Shown here: positions 62,557 to 64,000 of the stretch, one piece after another
How the letters are laid out: each line of letters begins with the position of its first letter
Position numbering within the stretch: the first letter of the stretch is position 1
Source of the DNA: Lachnospiraceae bacterium
Lineage (GTDB): Bacteria; Bacillota; Clostridia; Lachnospirales; Lachnospiraceae
Reading direction: 5' to 3'
Assembly: GCA_017622575.1 (NCBI GenBank)
Contig: JAGAQU010000056.1
Coordinates: 1 to 64,000 of the forward strand
DNA length: 64,000 bases
Notes under the pieces: model-generated
Databases searched by the model: none
What the model was told of the DNA's origin: nothing
The model's input: only the letters and a program-made list of their open reading frames with translations
Made by a program: the position numbers and the translations under genes

Positions 62557-63630
62557 ATGGCAAAGAAATTTATCAGAAATTTTTTGATAGGAAGCGGTAT
62601 ACTGCTCACTCTCTGTATCCTGCTGGTGGTAGCGTTTGATCCCTTTTTCCAGTATCATAAGCCCCTGCCGGGCTTAAAAGCAGTACTCACCGACAAGGAA
62701 TATCAGTGTGTGGGCTCTTTAAAAAACTTCGATTATGACAGTGTGATCGCAGGTTCTTCTGTCTCCGAAAATTACAATAACAGATGGTTTGACGAAGCCT
62801 TTGGTTGTACTTCCATAAAAGCGATCCGCTCTTACGGAGCTACTGCTGACCTCTGCTATCTTCTGGATATTGCTTTTAAAGACCACACCCTCAAATATGT
62901 GTTTTATAATCTGGATCCTTCGGCCCTTTCCGCAGATCCTGTAACCACCTTTGAGAGTACCGGCTGCCCCATGTACCTTTATGACGATAATTATCTGAAC
63001 GATATAGAATACCTGCTGAACAAAGATGTTATTTTTGAAAAAATTCCCTATCTCATCGCCCAGTCCCTGATGGGTGACTATGATGAGGGGAATTCCTATA
63101 ACTGGTCACAGTGGAAACAGTTTAACTCCGACATGATCCTCGGCCTTTACATCAGAAAACTATCCATTGAAGAGATGAAGGATGATACTTACTATGAAGA
63201 ACAGCTTTCCGGCAATCTCTCTATTTTGTGTGCGGAGATAGATGCTCACCCCGAAACCACTTTTAAAATTTCCGTTCCACCCTACTCTATGCTTTGGTGG
63301 GATAATGTCTATCGGAACGGTGATACCGAGAGTTATCTTTATAACCTGGAAAAAGCCATGGACAAACTGCTCACCTATGATAATGTGGAGCTGTACTATT
63401 TTTTAAATGACAGAGAAGTGGTAACCAATCTGGAAAACTATATGGATATTCTCCATTTCTCACCGGAGATCAACCGTTATATGTGCGACAGCATAATAGA
63501 GGACAGCCACCGGGTCACCGCTGATAATTATAAGGATATCATCAATGATTCCCGGAATTTTGCTTACGAAGTAGTAAATGAACTGATTAAGCCCTATGAG
63601 GATAGGATTAAGGTGGATATTTATGAGTAA
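62557..63630 (+). CDS. SGNH-like exported partner of the MBOAT protein (DltD/AlgX-type)
   Basis: A 357-residue protein with a single N-terminal membrane helix (about 8-27) and an exported domain. VIAGSSVSEN (about 67-76) looks like the Gly-x-Ser nucleophile block and YMDILHFSPEINRYM carries an Asp-x-x-His pair near 299-302, as in SGNH hydrolases such as DltD. By context it should transfer the acyl group outside the cell. I do not recognise a named family with certainty. Confidence 0.7.
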   Translation: MAKKFIRNFLIGSGILLTLCILLVVAFDPFFQYHKPLPGLKAVLTDKEYQCVGSLKNFDYDSVIAGSSVSENYNNRWFDEAFGCTSIKAIRSYGATADLCYLLDIAFKDHTLKYVFYNLDPSALSADPVTTFESTGCPMYLYDDNYLNDIEYLLNKDVIFEKIPYLIAQSLMGDYDEGNSYNWSQWKQFNSDMILGLYIRKLSIEEMKDDTYYEEQLSGNLSILCAEIDAHPETTFKISVPPYSMLWWDNVYRNGDTESYLYNLEKAMDKLLTYDNVELYYFLNDREVVTNLENYMDILHFSPEINRYMCDSIIEDSHRVTADNYKDIINDSRNFAYEVVNELIKPYEDRIKVDIYE

Positions 63631-63758
63631 CAGCTTTCCCACATATACTCCACAATCGCCATAGTATATTTTTACGGCAATTTCATGGAAAAGGTTTACT
63701 TTGCGGCAAAAATATACTAGAATAAGTCTGGATAAAAATTTGATAAGGAGATATAGAT

Positions 63759-64000
63759 ATGAATATTTCACCATTGCAGAAAGCCAGATATGAGTACACC
63801 CCCAAGCTTCCCGGAATGCTCAGAGGAGGTATCGCAGAAATTTGTGTCAAGGAAGGCGCTGACACACAGAGTGTAGCTGATCAGGATAAGATCAAAGCAC
63901 TTTTCCCTAACACATACGGAAAGAAAGAAATCACATTTGAAAAAGGCCAGAACACATCTGCTCCCAAAAAGCAGGTAGTTGGCGTTATTCTTTCCGGTGG
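63759..64000 (+). CDS. Pyrophosphate-dependent 6-phosphofructokinase, N-terminal part
   Basis: The first 80 codons of a gene cut by the window edge. MNISPLQKARYEYTPKLPGM and the end KKQVVGVILSGG, which begins the nucleotide- or PPi-binding loop, match the beta-type pyrophosphate-dependent phosphofructokinase of clostridia, which makes fructose 1,6-bisphosphate reversibly. AAGGAG precedes the ATG by eight bases. A TATACT at 63713-63718 could be a -10, but its -35 is poor. Confidence 0.88.
   Translation, partial: MNISPLQKARYEYTPKLPGMLRGGIAEICVKEGADTQSVADQDKIKALFPNTYGKKEITFEKGQNTSAPKKQVVGVILSG

Noticed and set aside
63690..63718. Promoter of the phosphofructokinase gene
   Set aside because: The -10 TATACT is fair but the -35 position reads AAAGGT, so it was not listed.
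1..64000. Mobile elements, prophage, or restriction and defence genes
   Set aside because: No transposase, integrase, methylase/endonuclease or toxin-antitoxin protein was recognised in any frame.

Overview
The window looks like chromosome from a Gram-positive, flagellated, endospore-former-related anaerobe of the family Lachnospiraceae (order Eubacteriales). The grounds are family-level protein recognition (class I fumarate hydratase in two subunits, BofA and DUF2508, a Flp/Tad locus with FHA and DUF5702 partners, DUF6240 next to flagellin, pyrophosphate-dependent phosphofructokinase), the strong GGAGG ribosome sites, and a tryptophan T-box leader. No species is claimed. I found no insertion sequence, integrase, phage gene or CRISPR array.

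Layout. 1-520: minus-strand tandem promoters with a leader that looks like the start of an rRNA operon lying off the left edge, then a tRNA-Ser(GCU) gene with its own consensus promoter and terminator. 519-4243: a minus-strand run of flavodoxin/SCP2 protein, HIT protein, fumarate hydratase alpha and beta, and a PlsC-type acyltransferase. 4304-13088: a nine-gene minus-strand Tad (Flp pilus) operon from one consensus promoter; its second TadE-like gene is broken by a one-base frameshift. 13368-18835: bofA and a divergent DUF2508 gene, then a minus-strand flagellar cluster (DUF6240 protein, flagellin, FliS) behind a sigma-28-type promoter. 18839-25338: glgB, a large TPR/AAA-like protein, rsmA and tatD. 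25421-29409: tRNA-Lys(CUU), then an AraC regulator divergent from a GH113-type glycosidase and an ABC exporter. 29477-37795: a metal permease, an rRNA methyltransferase, a DUF1624 acyltransferase-like protein, a histidine phosphatase, an S-adenosylhomocysteine salvage operon (2-hydroxyacid dehydrogenase, SAH deaminase, SAH-hydrolase-like protein) and a LacI regulator.

37848-39453 holds the densest non-coding structure: four copies of an 83-bp repeat, each with the same inverted repeat, then four copies of a 20-bp repeat that copies the 3' end of an ECF transporter gene, and a cobalamin riboswitch ahead of a two-gene cassette (DUF4430 protein and ECF S component) that I read as vitamin B12 uptake. 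39454-48012: CapA and DUF3160 proteins facing a carbohydrate operon (GHL6-like glycosidase, D-psicose/allulose 3-epimerase, L-fucose isomerase). 48048-54949: the complete trpEGDCFBA operon behind a Trp T-box. 55058-64000: pgi, a DUF436 protein, a HAD phosphatase, a small membrane protein, a TSCPD protein with murG, a DUF4358 lipoprotein, an MBOAT/SGNH-like acyltransferase pair, and the first 80 codons of a pyrophosphate-dependent phosphofructokinase.

Start codons were adjusted to ribosome binding sites throughout, so many differ from the longest open frame. All functions are inferred from sequence recognition by eye; no database search was run.
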